Shown piece by piece: positions 24,764-34,277 of a stretch of DNA of 34,426 nucleotides. Numbering within the stretch: the stretch's first letter is position 1; each line of letters begins with the position of its first letter. The notes under the pieces are model-generated. The model saw only the letters and a program-made list of their open reading frames with translations. It was not told the DNA's origin and did not search any database. The translations under genes and the position numbers were made by a program. The DNA is from Bradyrhizobium sp. (GTDB taxonomy: Bacteria > Pseudomonadota > Alphaproteobacteria > Rhizobiales > Xanthobacteraceae): the NCBI RefSeq assembly GCF_004799405.1, contig NZ_SSMW01000083.1, forward strand, positions 1-34,426, given 5' to 3'.

Positions 24764-25189
24764 TCAAGTCTCCTCGTCGCCGCTGACGTCGCCGATGATG
24801 TCGGTGACGTCCTCGTCGCCTTCTTCCTCGTCGGCGATGAAGGTGGAATCGTCATCGTCGTCGTCCTCGATGGTCTCGTCGATCTCGATGTCGTCTTCCG
24901 ACTCCGGAACGACGGCCTTGACCTTGCCGGTGTTCTCCTCGGCGTCGGCTTCCTCGAGCGGCACCAACTCTTCCGCCTCGACCGGCTCCGGGGTTGCTTC
25001 GGCGGCTGTTGCGGCGGCAGCCGCACTGGCACGCGCGGCGGCGTCGGCGCGGGTCCGCGGCGGCGGGATCGGGGCAATCGGCACCACCTCGCCGGTATAG
25101 GGCGAGATCACCGGGCTCTTGTTGAGATCGTAGAATTTCTTGCCTGTCGTCGGGCAAATGCGTTTGGTTCCGAGATCGGATTTGGCCAC
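24764..25189 (-). CDS. TIGR02300 / FYDLN acid family protein
   Basis: The 141-residue product has the N-terminal domain of this alphaproteobacterial family, AKSDLGTKRICPTTGKKFYDL and NKSPVISPYTGE, which resembles one half of a zinc-ribbon. It then has a proline/alanine linker and a very acidic C-terminal tail with a run of Asp (EDDDDDDSTF) and EEEGDEDV. The function is unknown. GTG at 25189 is the start, with AGGA 8 bases upstream. The frame is open up to 25813 antisense to aroA, but that part is not coding. It is divergent from aroA and ends at a clear terminator. The tail is probably disordered. Confidence 0.88.
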   Translation of the reverse strand: MAKSDLGTKRICPTTGKKFYDLNKSPVISPYTGEVVPIAPIPPPRTRADAAARASAAAAATAAEATPEPVEAEELVPLEEADAEENTGKVKAVVPESEDDIEIDETIEDDDDDDSTFIADEEEGDEDVTDIIGDVSGDEET

Positions 25190-25334
25190 GTGTGAAATCC
25201 TGGGAATATCTGAAAAACGGTGCTTCACTTGGCTAGTTGCCGCGCTGCTGTCAATAGCGGTTTGCGCCGGACCAGCCGCTGCGTGACGCCGCGCCGCCCA
25301 TGTGATACCTGCCGCCCGTGCAGAGGACACAATC

Positions 25335-26675
25335 TTGACCCATTCAGCCGATCGCCCGACACCGCTGCAGGCCCGTTCGAGTGGGCCCCTGACCGGCAAG
25401 GTTCGCGTCCCCGGCGACAAGTCGATCTCGCATCGGGCCCTGATTTTGGGCGCGCTGGCGGTCGGCGAAACCCGCATATCGGGGCTGCTCGAGGGCGAGG
25501 ACGTGCTCAATACCGCCAAGGCGATGCGGGCGCTAGGCGCAAGGGTAGAGCGCACCGGCGCGTACGCCTGGGAGGTCAGGGGTGTGGGCGTGGCGGGGTT
25601 CGCACAGCCCGAGATTCCGCTCGATTTCGGCAATTCCGGTACCGGTTGCCGGCTGGTGATGGGGGCGGTGGCGGGCTGCCCGATCACGACCGTCTTCGAT
25701 GGCGATGCCTCGCTGCGCGGCAGGCCGATGCGGCGGGTGCTCGATCCCCTGGAACTGATGGGTGCGCGGGTCGGCGCCAGCGGGGATGGCGGGCGCCTGC
25801 CACTGACGCTCAATGGCGCGCGCGACCCACTGCCGATCGTCTACCGCACGCCGGTGGCGTCGGCGCAGATCAAGTCCGCGGTGCTGCTGGCGGGACTGTC
25901 GGCGCCGGGGGTCACCACCGTGATCGAAACCGAGGCCAGCCGCGATCATACCGAACTGATGTTGAAGCATTTCGGTGCGCAGATCGTCTCCACGCGCGAC
26001 GGCAGCCATGGCCGCAAGATTGTCCTCACCGGGCAACCCGAATTGCATGGCGCCGACGTGGTGGTGCCGGCCGATCCATCATCGGCGGCGTTTCCGATCG
26101 TCGCGGCGTTGATTGTCGAAGGTTCCGATATCGTGCTGTCCGATGTCATGACCAATCCGTTGCGCACCGGGCTGTTCACCACGCTGCGCGAGATGGGCGC
26201 ATCGATCGAGGAGACCGAGGTTCGCGGCGATGCCGGCGAACCGATGGCGCAACTTCGCGTCCGCGCCTCGAAACTGCGCGGCGTCGAGGTGCCGCCGGAG
26301 CGTGCGCCCTCGATGATCGACGAATATCTGGTGCTGGCGGTGGCGGCTTCCTTTGCCGAGGGCGCCACCATCATGCGCGGCCTGCAGGAATTGCGGGTGA
26401 AGGAATCCGACCGGCTGGAAGCCACCGCCGCGATGCTGCGCGTCAACGGCGTCAAGGTCGAAATCTCCGGCAACGACATGATGGTCGAAGGCAAGGGCCA
26501 TGTGGCCGGCGACGGCCTCGTCGCCACCCATATGGATCATCGCATCGCGATGTCGGCGCTGGTGATGGGGCTTGCCGCCGACCGGCCGGTCAAGGTCGAT
26601 GACACCGCGTTCATCGCCACCAGCTTTCCGGACTTCATTCCGATGATGCGCGGGCTGGGAGCGGAGTTTTCATGA
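25335..26675 (+). CDS. aroA: 3-Phosphoshikimate 1-carboxyvinyltransferase (EPSP synthase)
   Basis: AroA joins shikimate-3-phosphate and phosphoenolpyruvate to make EPSP, the sixth shikimate step toward aromatic amino acids. The 446-residue product shows [80 protein letters not shown] and DHRIAMS. Several blocks ([25 protein letters not shown]) resemble the class II type. TTG at 25335 is preferred as start because AGAGGA lies 7 bases upstream; GTG at 25302 is an alternative adding 11 residues. The stop overlaps the cmk start by 4 bases, indicating translational coupling. Glyphosate binding is discussed under findings. Confidence 0.95.
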   Translation: MTHSADRPTPLQARSSGPLTGKVRVPGDKSISHRALILGALAVGETRISGLLEGEDVLNTAKAMRALGARVERTGAYAWEVRGVGVAGFAQPEIPLDFGNSGTGCRLVMGAVAGCPITTVFDGDASLRGRPMRRVLDPLELMGARVGASGDGGRLPLTLNGARDPLPIVYRTPVASAQIKSAVLLAGLSAPGVTTVIETEASRDHTELMLKHFGAQIVSTRDGSHGRKIVLTGQPELHGADVVVPADPSSAAFPIVAALIVEGSDIVLSDVMTNPLRTGLFTTLREMGASIEETEVRGDAGEPMAQLRVRASKLRGVEVPPERAPSMIDEYLVLAVAASFAEGATIMRGLQELRVKESDRLEATAAMLRVNGVKVEISGNDMMVEGKGHVAGDGLVATHMDHRIAMSALVMGLAADRPVKVDDTAFIATSFPDFIPMMRGLGAEFS

Positions 26676-27310
26676 TCATCGCCATTGACGGACCGGCCGC
26701 CTCGGGCAAGGGCACGCTGGGCAAGCGGCTTGCGGCACATTACGGCTATCGCCATCTCGATACCGGCGTGATCTACCGCGCGGTGGCTAAGGTGCTGCTG
26801 GATGCCGGCGCCGATCTCGCCGACGAGGCCCGGGCGGTCGCCGCCGCGATGGAACTCGATCCCGAAAAGTTCGGAAATCCGGTGCTGAAGACCCAAAGGG
26901 TCGGCGAGGCTGCCTCGATCGTCTCCGCAATCCCGGGCGTGCGGCAGGCGCTGGTCAATTTTCAGCGGCAGTTCGCCGCCGATCCGCCGGGCGCGGTGCT
27001 CGACGGCCGCGACATCGGAACCGTGATCTGCCCGAACGCCGACGTGAAGATCTTCGTCATGGCCGACCCCAAAGTCCGCGCCCGCCGCCGCACCCTGGAA
27101 GCCAGGGCCCGGGGTGAGGATGCCGACGAGGCCTTGGTGCTGGCGGATATCCTGATGCGCGACCAGCGGGATCAAAATCGGGCTATCGCGCCGTTAAAAG
27201 CAGCCCCCGATGCTCACTTGCTCGACAACTCGCATTTGGATATAGAAGGCGGCGTCCGGGCCGCCATCGACATTGTCGAGGCCGTCCGAGCGGGCCGGCA
27301 GCGGGTTTGA
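26672..27310 (+). CDS. cmk: Cytidylate kinase
   Basis: Cmk phosphorylates CMP and dCMP to the diphosphates using ATP. The 212-residue product begins [15 protein letters not shown], with the P-loop at residues 7-15. [31 protein letters not shown] and [14 protein letters not shown] (lid) are family blocks, and [14 protein letters not shown] binds nucleotide. The protein is cytoplasmic. Its ATG overlaps the aroA stop by 4 bases, and rpsA follows after 248 bases, the conserved aroA-cmk-rpsA order of alphaproteobacteria. Confidence 0.96.
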   Translation: MIIAIDGPAASGKGTLGKRLAAHYGYRHLDTGVIYRAVAKVLLDAGADLADEARAVAAAMELDPEKFGNPVLKTQRVGEAASIVSAIPGVRQALVNFQRQFAADPPGAVLDGRDIGTVICPNADVKIFVMADPKVRARRRTLEARARGEDADEALVLADILMRDQRDQNRAIAPLKAAPDAHLLDNSHLDIEGGVRAAIDIVEAVRAGRQRV

Positions 27311-27474
27311 GGCTCTTCAAACTAAACCGCTGCCGTCATTGGAGGAAAGCCCGCTCCTGGTCTTGAATATCGATATCCCGAGGCCGATTTGCCTCGTTCA
27401 AGCCCGGATCAATCAACGGATCGAACGTGCAGGCATGCTGCCGGCCCGCTTTCGCGATTTTTCGCGGGGCGGTC

Positions 27475-27497
27475 GTCAGGGTTTGCGGAACCCTGAC
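27475..27497 (+). promoter_or_regulatory. Hairpin in the rpsA leader
   Basis: GTCAGGGTT (27475-27483) pairs with AACCCTGAC (27489-27497) around a 5-base loop, about 60 bases before the rpsA start. No T-run follows, so it is not a simple terminator. It may take part in S1 leader control, since S1 represses its own mRNA in enterobacteria; here that is inference only. The remainder of 27311-27558 holds no other feature I can support. Confidence 0.45.
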
Positions 27498-27558
27498 ACT
27501 TCACGCGCGAGACGCCCCTTAACCCGAATGGCCGGCTTTACCCGCATCTGGAGAACCA

Positions 27559-29262
27559 ATGGCTTCGACTGTTACTTCCTATAATCCTACCCGCGACGAT
27601 TTTGCCGCCATGCTCGACGAGAGCTTTGCCGGCGGCAATCTGCAGGAAAGCTCCGTCATCAAGGGCATCGTTGTTGCGATCGAAAAAGACATGGCCGTCA
27701 TCGATGTCGGCCTGAAGACCGAAGGCCGCGTGGCCTTGCGTGAATTCGCAGGACCCGGCAAGGAAAGCGAACTTAAAGTAGGCGACGAGGTCGAGGTGTT
27801 TCTCGACCGCATCGAGAATGCGCTCGGCGAAGCCGTGCTGTCGCGCGACAAGGCGCGCCGCGAGGAAAGCTGGGGCAAGCTCGAGAAGGCCTTCAACAAC
27901 AACGAGAAGGTCCACGGCGTCATCTTCAACCAGGTCAAGGGTGGCTTCACCGTCGATCTCGACGGCGCGGTGGCGTTCCTGCCGCGCAGCCAGGTCGATA
28001 TCCGGCCGATCCGCGACGTCGCGCCGCTGATGAACAATTCGCAGCCGTTCCAAATCCTCAAGATGGATCGCCGCCGCGGCAACATCGTGGTGTCGCGCCG
28101 CACCGTGCTGGAAGAAACCCGCGCCGAGCAGCGCCAGGAACTGGTGCAGAACCTCGAAGAAGGCCAGGTCATCGACGGCGTCGTCAAGAACATCACCGAT
28201 TACGGTGCGTTCGTCGATCTCGGCGGCATCGACGGCCTGCTGCACGTCACCGATATCGCCTGGCGCCGGGTCAATCACCCGACCGAGGTGCTGACCATCG
28301 GCCAGACCGTGAAGGTGAAGATCATCAAGATCAACCACGAGACCCACCGCATCTCGCTCGGCATGAAGCAATTGCTGGACGATCCGTGGCAGGGCATTGA
28401 GGCGAAGTACCCGCTCAACGCGCGCTTCACCGGCCGCGTCACCAACATCACCGACTACGGCGCGTTCGTCGAACTGGAGCCGGGCATCGAAGGCCTGATC
28501 CACGTCTCGGAAATGTCGTGGACCAAGAAGAACATGCATCCCGGCAAGATCGTTTCGACCTCGCAGGAAGTCGAGGTGCAGGTTCTCGAAGTCGATTCGG
28601 TCAAGCGCCGGATCTCGCTCGGCCTCAAGCAGACCATGCGCAATCCCTGGGAAGTTTTCGTCGAAAAATTCCCGGTGGGATCGACGGTCGAAGGCGAGGT
28701 CAAGAACAAGACCGAGTTCGGCCTGTTCCTCGGGCTCGAGGGCGACGTCGACGGCATGGTGCATCTGTCCGATCTCGACTGGAAGCTTCCGGGCGAGCAG
28801 GTGATCGACAACTTCAAGAAGGGCGACATGGTCAAGGCCGTGGTGCTCGATGTCGATGTCGAAAAGGAGCGCATCTCGCTCGGCGTCAAGCAGCTCGAGG
28901 GCGATCCGTTCGCCGAGCCGGGCGATGTCAAGAAGGGTGCGGTCGTGACCTGCGAAGTGCTCGAGGTCAAGGAAAGCGGCATCGAGGTCAAGATCGCCGG
29001 CACCGACTTCACCACCTTCATCAAGCGGTCCGAACTGGCGCGTGAGCGCTCCGATCAGCGCGCCGAGCGTTTCGCCGTCGGCGAAAAGGTCGATGCGCGG
29101 GTGATCCAGTTCGACAAGAAGGCCCGCAAGGTGCAGGTCTCGATCAAGGCGCTGGAAGTCGCTGAAGAGAAGGAAGCCATCGCGCAGTACGGCTCCTCCG
29201 ATTCGGGAGCGACCTTGGGCGACATTCTCGGCACCGCGCTCAAGCAGCGCACCGACAAGTAA
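27559..29262 (+). CDS. rpsA: 30S ribosomal protein S1
   Basis: S1 binds mRNA at the 30S subunit and helps unfold and dock leaders with weak ribosome sites. The 567-residue product contains six S1 (OB-fold) domains, at about 30-98, 113-182, 197-267, 282-352, 369-440 and 456-526. The typical VKNITDYGAFVDLGGIDGLLHVTDIAW occurs in the third, and similar GAFVELEPGIEGLIHVSEMSW in the fourth. GGAG about 5 bases upstream supports the ATG. It is followed by a strong terminator. A strong S1 fits a genome whose genes often have weak ribosome sites, several of which are seen here. Confidence 0.97.
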   Translation: MASTVTSYNPTRDDFAAMLDESFAGGNLQESSVIKGIVVAIEKDMAVIDVGLKTEGRVALREFAGPGKESELKVGDEVEVFLDRIENALGEAVLSRDKARREESWGKLEKAFNNNEKVHGVIFNQVKGGFTVDLDGAVAFLPRSQVDIRPIRDVAPLMNNSQPFQILKMDRRRGNIVVSRRTVLEETRAEQRQELVQNLEEGQVIDGVVKNITDYGAFVDLGGIDGLLHVTDIAWRRVNHPTEVLTIGQTVKVKIIKINHETHRISLGMKQLLDDPWQGIEAKYPLNARFTGRVTNITDYGAFVELEPGIEGLIHVSEMSWTKKNMHPGKIVSTSQEVEVQVLEVDSVKRRISLGLKQTMRNPWEVFVEKFPVGSTVEGEVKNKTEFGLFLGLEGDVDGMVHLSDLDWKLPGEQVIDNFKKGDMVKAVVLDVDVEKERISLGVKQLEGDPFAEPGDVKKGAVVTCEVLEVKESGIEVKIAGTDFTTFIKRSELARERSDQRAERFAVGEKVDARVIQFDKKARKVQVSIKALEVAEEKEAIAQYGSSDSGATLGDILGTALKQRTDK

Positions 29263-29285
29263 GCTTTTTGCTGTCTCCGCCAATC

Positions 29286-29314
29286 GGGCCCCGGTTTCGA
29301 CCGGGGCCCTTTTT
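29286..29314 (+). terminator. Rho-independent terminator of rpsA
   Basis: A perfect 10-bp stem GGGCCCCGGT/ACCGGGGCCC with TTCG loop (29286-29309) is followed by five T residues (29310-29314), 23 bases past the rpsA stop. The following 160 bases must hold the sppA promoter; I could not assign boxes. Confidence 0.93.
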
Positions 29315-29473
29315 GTTGCCGGATAAATTACCGGTCAGGCCCCGTCGGGAGGATCGCCGCAGGCCTTGTTTTCTTCATTTTGCACCGCAATTGATGTAAT
29401 CATGAAACGCCAAATCAACGCTGTTCAGGGAACACCATGCGGGCCCTGAAGACCGTTTCCGGGAGAATTTTCG

Positions 29474-30457
29474 ATGTCGCTTGATTCAGACGTGATCGTC
29501 GATCGCCGCAGGATTCGCCGCAAGCTGACGTTCTGGCGTGTGGTCGCCGCACTGGTTGCGATCGCCTTGATCGTCACATTTGGCATGATCGCGATACCGG
29601 GAGGACGGGGCTCGCTGGCGGTATCAAGTTCGATCGCCCGCATCAATATCGAAGGCCTGATCCGCAGCGACCAGGAACGCGTCGAGGCGCTGGAGCGGCT
29701 GGAAAAAAATTCAAAAGCCGCGGCTGTTATCGTTCACATCAATTCGCCCGGCGGTACCACGGCCGGCTCCGAGCAGCTTTACGACGCGCTGGTGCACCTG
29801 AAGGCAAAGAAGCCGCTGGTCGTGGTCGTCGAGGGGCTGGCGGCGTCGGGCGGCTACATCACCGCCATCGCGGCCGATCACATCATTGCCCAGCAGACTT
29901 CGCTGGTCGGGTCGATCGGCGTGCTGTTTCAATTTCCGAATTTCACCGACTTGCTGAAAACCGTGGGCGTCAAGGTCGAAGAGGTGAAATCCTCGCCGCT
30001 GAAGGCCGCGCCCAACGGCTTTGAGCCGACCAGTCCGGAAGCGCGCGCCGCGCTCGACGCGCTGGTCAAGGATTCCTATGCGTGGTTTCGCGGCCTCGTC
30101 AAAGAGCGCCGCGGCATGGACGACGAACTGCTCGACAAGGTCGCGGACGGACGGGTGTTCACCGGCCACCAGGCGGTCGATCTCAAGCTGATCGATCAAC
30201 TCGGCGACGAGAAATCCGCCATTGCGTGGCTGGTGGCGCAGAAAGGCGTCAAGAGCGATCTGCCGGTGCGCGACTACAAGCTGGCGCCACGCTTCGGCGA
30301 CCTGACCTTTCTGCGGACCGCGGCCTCCATTACCCTCGATGCGCTGGGCCTGAGCGCGGTGGCGCGGCAGGTCGAGCAGGCCGGCGTTGCGCAAGCCGTC
30401 GACCGCCTAAGCCTCGATGGCATGCTGGCATTGTGGCGTCCCGCCGGACCCGATTGA
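29474..30457 (+). CDS. sppA: Signal peptide peptidase SppA (S49 family)
   Basis: SppA cleaves leftover signal peptides in the inner membrane. The 327-residue protein has one N-terminal membrane helix (about 21-41) and a periplasmic protease domain of the short, single-domain S49 type. The catalytic Ser125 lies in GLAASGGYIT and the general base Lys177 in VKSSPLKAAP; HINSPGGTTAGSE and GSIGVLFQFPNF are conserved. GGGAG before the ATG supports the start. It sits between rpsA and ihfB in the same direction but behind a strong terminator, so it has its own promoter. Confidence 0.93.
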   Translation: MSLDSDVIVDRRRIRRKLTFWRVVAALVAIALIVTFGMIAIPGGRGSLAVSSSIARINIEGLIRSDQERVEALERLEKNSKAAAVIVHINSPGGTTAGSEQLYDALVHLKAKKPLVVVVEGLAASGGYITAIAADHIIAQQTSLVGSIGVLFQFPNFTDLLKTVGVKVEEVKSSPLKAAPNGFEPTSPEARAALDALVKDSYAWFRGLVKERRGMDDELLDKVADGRVFTGHQAVDLKLIDQLGDEKSAIAWLVAQKGVKSDLPVRDYKLAPRFGDLTFLRTAASITLDALGLSAVARQVEQAGVAQAVDRLSLDGMLALWRPAGPD

Positions 30458-30568
30458 ACCGCATGAGTCGGGTTTCCGTCCCGGTTTCCCGCATTGCGGG
30501 TGCTGTCACAATTCCCGATCCGGCCGTTTGTCACGCGCTTTCGCGAGGCCCAAATTTCATTTAGCGTC

Positions 30569-30597
30569 TTGACAGTTCACGGTATTTTCACGGAAAT
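30569..30597 (+). promoter_or_regulatory. Candidate sigma-70 promoter of ihfB
   Basis: TTGACA (30569-30574), preceded by C as in the alphaproteobacterial CTTGAC -35, is followed after 17 bases by GGAAAT (30592-30597), a poor -10. It lies about 30 bases before the ihfB start in a 172-base gap after sppA. Confidence 0.4.
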
Positions 30598-30629
30598 GCA
30601 TATCAGCACATTCGCGGGTCCCATTCTCG

Positions 30630-30935
30630 ATGATCAAATCCGAACTTGTTCAGCGTATTGCCGAGCACAACCCGCATCTCTACCAGCGGGATGTCGAGAA
30701 CATTGTGAACGCAATCCTCGATGAGATCGTCGCCGCGCTGGCGCGGGGCGACCGGGTCGAACTGCGTGGTTTCGGCGCTTTTTCGGTGAAGCATCGTCCT
30801 GCCCGCGCCGGCCGCAATCCGCGTACCGGCGCCCATGTGCCGGTCGATCAGAAGAGCGTGCCGTTCTTCAAGACCGGCAAGGAAATGCGCGAACGGCTGA
30901 ACCGCGAAGGCGGGACTCCCGACGCCGGCGCTTAA
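30630..30935 (+). CDS. ihfB: Integration host factor subunit beta
   Basis: IHF is a DNA-bending heterodimer needed, among others, for sigma-54 promoter activation and site-specific recombination. The 101-residue product has the HU/IHF fold: [53 protein letters not shown] and the DNA-intercalating loop RNPRTG (62-67), then [13 protein letters not shown]. Its beta-type N-terminus (KSELVQRIA) separates it from ihfA and hupB. The ribosome site is weak. lapA follows after 58 bases in the same direction, probably co-transcribed. Confidence 0.96.
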   Translation: MIKSELVQRIAEHNPHLYQRDVENIVNAILDEIVAALARGDRVELRGFGAFSVKHRPARAGRNPRTGAHVPVDQKSVPFFKTGKEMRERLNREGGTPDAGA

Positions 30936-30993
30936 GGCGTTTTAGATCGCGCCTCCCTGGGGGGTGCGTCCGCCGATCTCCTCAAGGCGAGAG

Positions 30994-31395
30994 ATGGTCA
31001 TGCGAAAATTTCTCACGGGCCTGGTGCTGATTCCGCTGGGCCTGGTCTTTGTCGTTTTCGCAGTCGCCAACCGCCATCTGGTGACGGTATCGTTCGATCC
31101 GTTCAACGCCAGCAATCCGTCGCTCGGCGTCACGCTGCCGCTGTTCGTCGTCATTATCCTGGTGGCGATTTTGGGCGTGATGGCGGGTGGCTCCGCGACC
31201 TGGTTCCGCCAGCGCCACTGGCGCCGCGCCGCGCGCCGGCACGAGGCCGACGCGCAGCAGGCGCGGGTCCAACTGGCCGACCTGCGCGCCAGCGCCGTCG
31301 CCTCGCGGGGCGATCCGCAGCGCCTTGCTGCGCTGCCCCCGCAGGGGGGCGGATATGGGTCCGCCGGGCGAGACAAGCAGGGCGCGACGTTGTAG
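30994..31395 (+). CDS. lapA: LapA family (DUF1049) inner-membrane protein
   Basis: LapA/YciS proteins act in LPS assembly control with LapB in Escherichia coli. The 133-residue product has two membrane helices (about 5-28, FLTGLVLIPLGLVFVVFAVA, and about 48-70, LPLFVVIILVAILGVMAGG) around a short loop VSFDPFNASNP. A basic helix (RQRHWRRAARRHEADAQQAR) and a Gly/Pro-rich tail follow. ATG at 30994 is chosen because AAGG lies 6 bases upstream; ATG at 31000 is also possible. Its place after ihfB is conserved in alphaproteobacteria. No lapB is seen next to it. Confidence 0.85.
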   Translation: MVMRKFLTGLVLIPLGLVFVVFAVANRHLVTVSFDPFNASNPSLGVTLPLFVVIILVAILGVMAGGSATWFRQRHWRRAARRHEADAQQARVQLADLRASAVASRGDPQRLAALPPQGGGYGSAGRDKQGATL

Positions 31396-31457
31396 AACCC
31401 GGCCGCAATCGCATCGCTTTCTTGCTTTTTGCCGCCGCTTTGACTGTGCCTTGAACC

Positions 31458-32117
31458 ATGCCCCTGATCGTGAAAATTTGCGGACTGTCCACGCCGGAGA
31501 CGCTCGACGTCGCGCTGCAGGCCGGCGCCGACATGGTCGGGTTCGTGTTCTTTCCGGCTTCGCCCCGCCATTTGAGCCTTCAGACGGCGCGCAAGCTCGG
31601 CAAACAAGCCAAGGGCCGCGCGTCGAAAGTGGCGCTGACGGTCGATGCCGACGACGCGACGCTCGCCAACATCGTTGAGGCGCTGCAGCCCGACATTTTG
31701 CAATTGCACGGCAAGGAAACCGCGGCGCGGCTGCGCGACATCAGGCAGACATTCGGCTTGGAGGTGATGATGGCCATCGCGGTCGAGACCTCGGCCGACC
31801 TCGCGCCGTTGCCCGGCTATGCCGCCGTTGCCGATCGCATCCTGTTCGATGCCCGCGCGCCGAAGGAAGCCACCCGTCCCGGTGGTCTCGGTGCGGTGTT
31901 CGACTGGCATGTGCTGCAGAATCTCGACCTCAAGCTGCCCTTCATGGTTTCGGGCGGCCTTCATGCCGGCAATGTTGCGGAAGCCATTCGCGTCACCGGT
32001 GCCGGCGGCGTCGACGTTTCCTCCGGCGTGGAGCGCACGCCGGGCGTCAAGGATCCGGAGATGATCCGCAAGTTTATTCGCGCCGCCCGCGCTACCGAAG
32101 AACTGATGGTCCGATGA
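31458..32117 (+). CDS. trpF: Phosphoribosylanthranilate isomerase
   Basis: TrpF converts phosphoribosyl anthranilate to CdRP in tryptophan synthesis. The 219-residue (beta/alpha)8 protein has the catalytic Cys8 in VKICGLS, the family block [24 protein letters not shown], the catalytic Asp131 in [10 protein letters not shown], and the phosphate-binding [10 protein letters not shown] with GVDVSSGVE. The gene is monofunctional, not fused to trpC. Its stop overlaps the trpB start by 4 bases. A 62-base gap separates it from lapA. Confidence 0.96.
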   Translation: MPLIVKICGLSTPETLDVALQAGADMVGFVFFPASPRHLSLQTARKLGKQAKGRASKVALTVDADDATLANIVEALQPDILQLHGKETAARLRDIRQTFGLEVMMAIAVETSADLAPLPGYAAVADRILFDARAPKEATRPGGLGAVFDWHVLQNLDLKLPFMVSGGLHAGNVAEAIRVTGAGGVDVSSGVERTPGVKDPEMIRKFIRAARATEELMVR

Positions 32118-33331
32118 ATCCCAGCCTGCCCAACTCCTTCCGCAGCGGTCCCGACGAAACCGGGCATTTCGGCATTTTCGGCGGACGTTTTGTCGCGGAA
32201 ACGCTGATGCCGCTGATCCTCGACCTGGAGAAGGCGTATGCCCTCGCCAAGGCCGATCCGGCGTTCCAGGCCGAAATGAACGGCTACCTCAGGGACTATG
32301 TCGGCCGGCCGTCGCCGCTGTATCTGGCCGAACGCCTCACCGAACATCTCGGCGGCGCGAAAATCTACCTCAAGCGCGAGGAGCTCAACCATACCGGCTC
32401 GCACAAGGTCAACAATGTGCTCGGCCAGATCATGGTGGCGCGGCGCATGGGCAAGAAGCGTATCATCGCCGAGACCGGTGCGGGCCAGCACGGCGTTGCG
32501 ACCGCGACGTTGTGCGCGCGTTTCGGGCTGGAATGCCTGGTCTATATGGGCGCGGTCGATGTCGCGCGTCAGGCGCCGAACGTGTTTCGCATGGAGATGC
32601 TGGGCGCCAAGGTAATCCCGGTGCAGTCGGGCACGCGGACGCTGAAAGACGCCATGAACGAGGCGCTGCGCGACTGGGTGACCAACGTCCACAACACCTA
32701 TTACTGCATCGGCACCGTCGCCGGACCGCATCCCTATCCGGCGATGGTGCGCGATTTCCAGTCGGTGATCGGCGTCGAGACCCGCGCACAGATGCAGGAA
32801 GCCGAAGGCCGGTTGCCGGATTCGCTGATCGCCTGCATCGGCGGCGGCTCCAATGCGATGGGGCTGTTTCATCCGTTCCTCGATGATCCCGGCGTCGAGA
32901 TTTTTGGCGTCGAGGCCGCCGGCCACGGTCTTACGCAGCTACACGCGGCCTCGATCGCCGGCGGCCGGCCGGGCGTGCTGCACGGCAACCGCACCTATCT
33001 TTTGATGGACGATGACGGCCAGATCCAGGACGCGCATTCGATTTCAGCCGGACTGGATTATCCCGGCATCGGGCCGGAACACTCCTGGCTGTACGAGCAG
33101 GGGCGCGTCACCTATCTGTCGGCGACCGACGACGAGGCGCTCGCGGCATTTCAATTGCTGTCGCGGCTGGAAGGCATCATTCCGGCGCTCGAATCAGCCC
33201 ATGCCATCGCCAAGGTGACAGAGCTGGCGCCGAAGCGGCCGAAAGATCACCTGATGGTGGTCAATCTGTCCGGCCGCGGCGACAAGGACATTCCCCAGGT
33301 GGCGGATATCCTGCGGGGGAAGAAGTCATGA
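32114..33331 (+). CDS. trpB: Tryptophan synthase beta subunit
   Basis: TrpB joins indole and serine to give tryptophan with PLP. The 405-residue product has the PLP lysine Lys98 in [20 protein letters not shown] near the start, [13 protein letters not shown], and the phosphate-binding [10 protein letters not shown]. It matches the TrpB1 type, which pairs with TrpA. It overlaps trpF by 4 bases upstream and trpA by 4 bases downstream, so all three are translationally coupled. Confidence 0.98.
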   Translation: MNPSLPNSFRSGPDETGHFGIFGGRFVAETLMPLILDLEKAYALAKADPAFQAEMNGYLRDYVGRPSPLYLAERLTEHLGGAKIYLKREELNHTGSHKVNNVLGQIMVARRMGKKRIIAETGAGQHGVATATLCARFGLECLVYMGAVDVARQAPNVFRMEMLGAKVIPVQSGTRTLKDAMNEALRDWVTNVHNTYYCIGTVAGPHPYPAMVRDFQSVIGVETRAQMQEAEGRLPDSLIACIGGGSNAMGLFHPFLDDPGVEIFGVEAAGHGLTQLHAASIAGGRPGVLHGNRTYLLMDDDGQIQDAHSISAGLDYPGIGPEHSWLYEQGRVTYLSATDDEALAAFQLLSRLEGIIPALESAHAIAKVTELAPKRPKDHLMVVNLSGRGDKDIPQVADILRGKKS

Positions 33332-34164
33332 CCACCCGGATCGATGTGCGCTTCGCCGAGTTGAAGAAGCAGGGCCGTTCGGCCTTTATCACCTTCCTGA
33401 TGGCCGGCGATCCCGACATCGACACTTCGCTGGCGATCATCAAGGCGCTGCCGAAGGCCGGCGCCGACATTATCGAAATCGGCATGCCTTTCACCGACCC
33501 GATGGCGGACGGGCCGGCGATTCAGGCCAGCGGCCTGCGCGCTTTGAAAGCGGGCATGACCTTGAAGAAGACGCTGGCGATGGTGCGCGCGTTTCGCGAA
33601 GCCGATGCCGCGACGCCGATCGTGCTGATGGGGTACTACAATCCAATCTACATTTACGGCGTCGACAGGTTTCTGGCCGACGCGAAATCCGCGGGAGTCG
33701 ACGGCCTGATCGTCGTCGACCTGCCGCCGGAAGAAGACAGCGAGTTATGCCTGCCGGCGATGAAGGCCGGGCTCAATTTCATCCGGCTGGCGACGCCGAC
33801 CACCGACGACAAGCGACTGCCCGCCGTGCTCGCCAACACCTCGGGCTTTGTCTATTACGTTTCCATCACCGGCATTACCGGCAGCGCGAGCGCCGAGACC
33901 GGCGCGGTCAGTGAGGCCGTCGCCCGCATCAAGCGCCACACCAGGCTGCCGGTCTGTGTCGGTTTCGGCATCCGCACGCCCGAGGCCGCCCGCGCCGTCG
34001 CGGAGACTTCCGACGGCGCGGTGGTCGGCACGGCGCTGGTCGATGCGTTGCGCGGCAGCCTCGATGCCGAGGGCCGCGCCACCGCCAAAACCGTCGGCGC
34101 GGTGGCCGATCTCGTGGCTTCGCTGGCGCAGGGCGTACGGGGCGCCAAACAGGCCGCGGAATAA
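33328..34164 (+). CDS. trpA: Tryptophan synthase alpha subunit
   Basis: TrpA releases indole from indole-3-glycerol phosphate and channels it to TrpB. The 278-residue (beta/alpha)8 protein has the catalytic Glu50 in DIIEIGMPF and Asp61 in SDPMADGP-like [12 protein letters not shown], then [13 protein letters not shown] and the phosphate loop [11 protein letters not shown]. It starts inside the trpB stop (ATGA). accD follows 113 bases downstream; that gap has an imperfect GGCGGCT/AGCCGCC hairpin (34196-34225) but no T-run. Confidence 0.97.
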   Translation: MTTRIDVRFAELKKQGRSAFITFLMAGDPDIDTSLAIIKALPKAGADIIEIGMPFTDPMADGPAIQASGLRALKAGMTLKKTLAMVRAFREADAATPIVLMGYYNPIYIYGVDRFLADAKSAGVDGLIVVDLPPEEDSELCLPAMKAGLNFIRLATPTTDDKRLPAVLANTSGFVYYVSITGITGSASAETGAVSEAVARIKRHTRLPVCVGFGIRTPEAARAVAETSDGAVVGTALVDALRGSLDAEGRATAKTVGAVADLVASLAQGVRGAKQAAE

Positions 34165-34277
34165 GCCACAATTGCGGTGGAGACAGGCGGCGGGCGGCGG
34201 CTTGCCGGGCACAGCCCCAGCCGCCATATATCCGGTATCCAGGCGATCACCCGCGCGGTCGCCATTCGGAGCGAAAC

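Noticed and set aside
27538..29283. 581-codon open frame antisense to rpsA
   Set aside because: It mirrors the S1 codons across the whole gene, has no recognisable domain, and arises from the strong codon bias of rpsA in GC-rich DNA.
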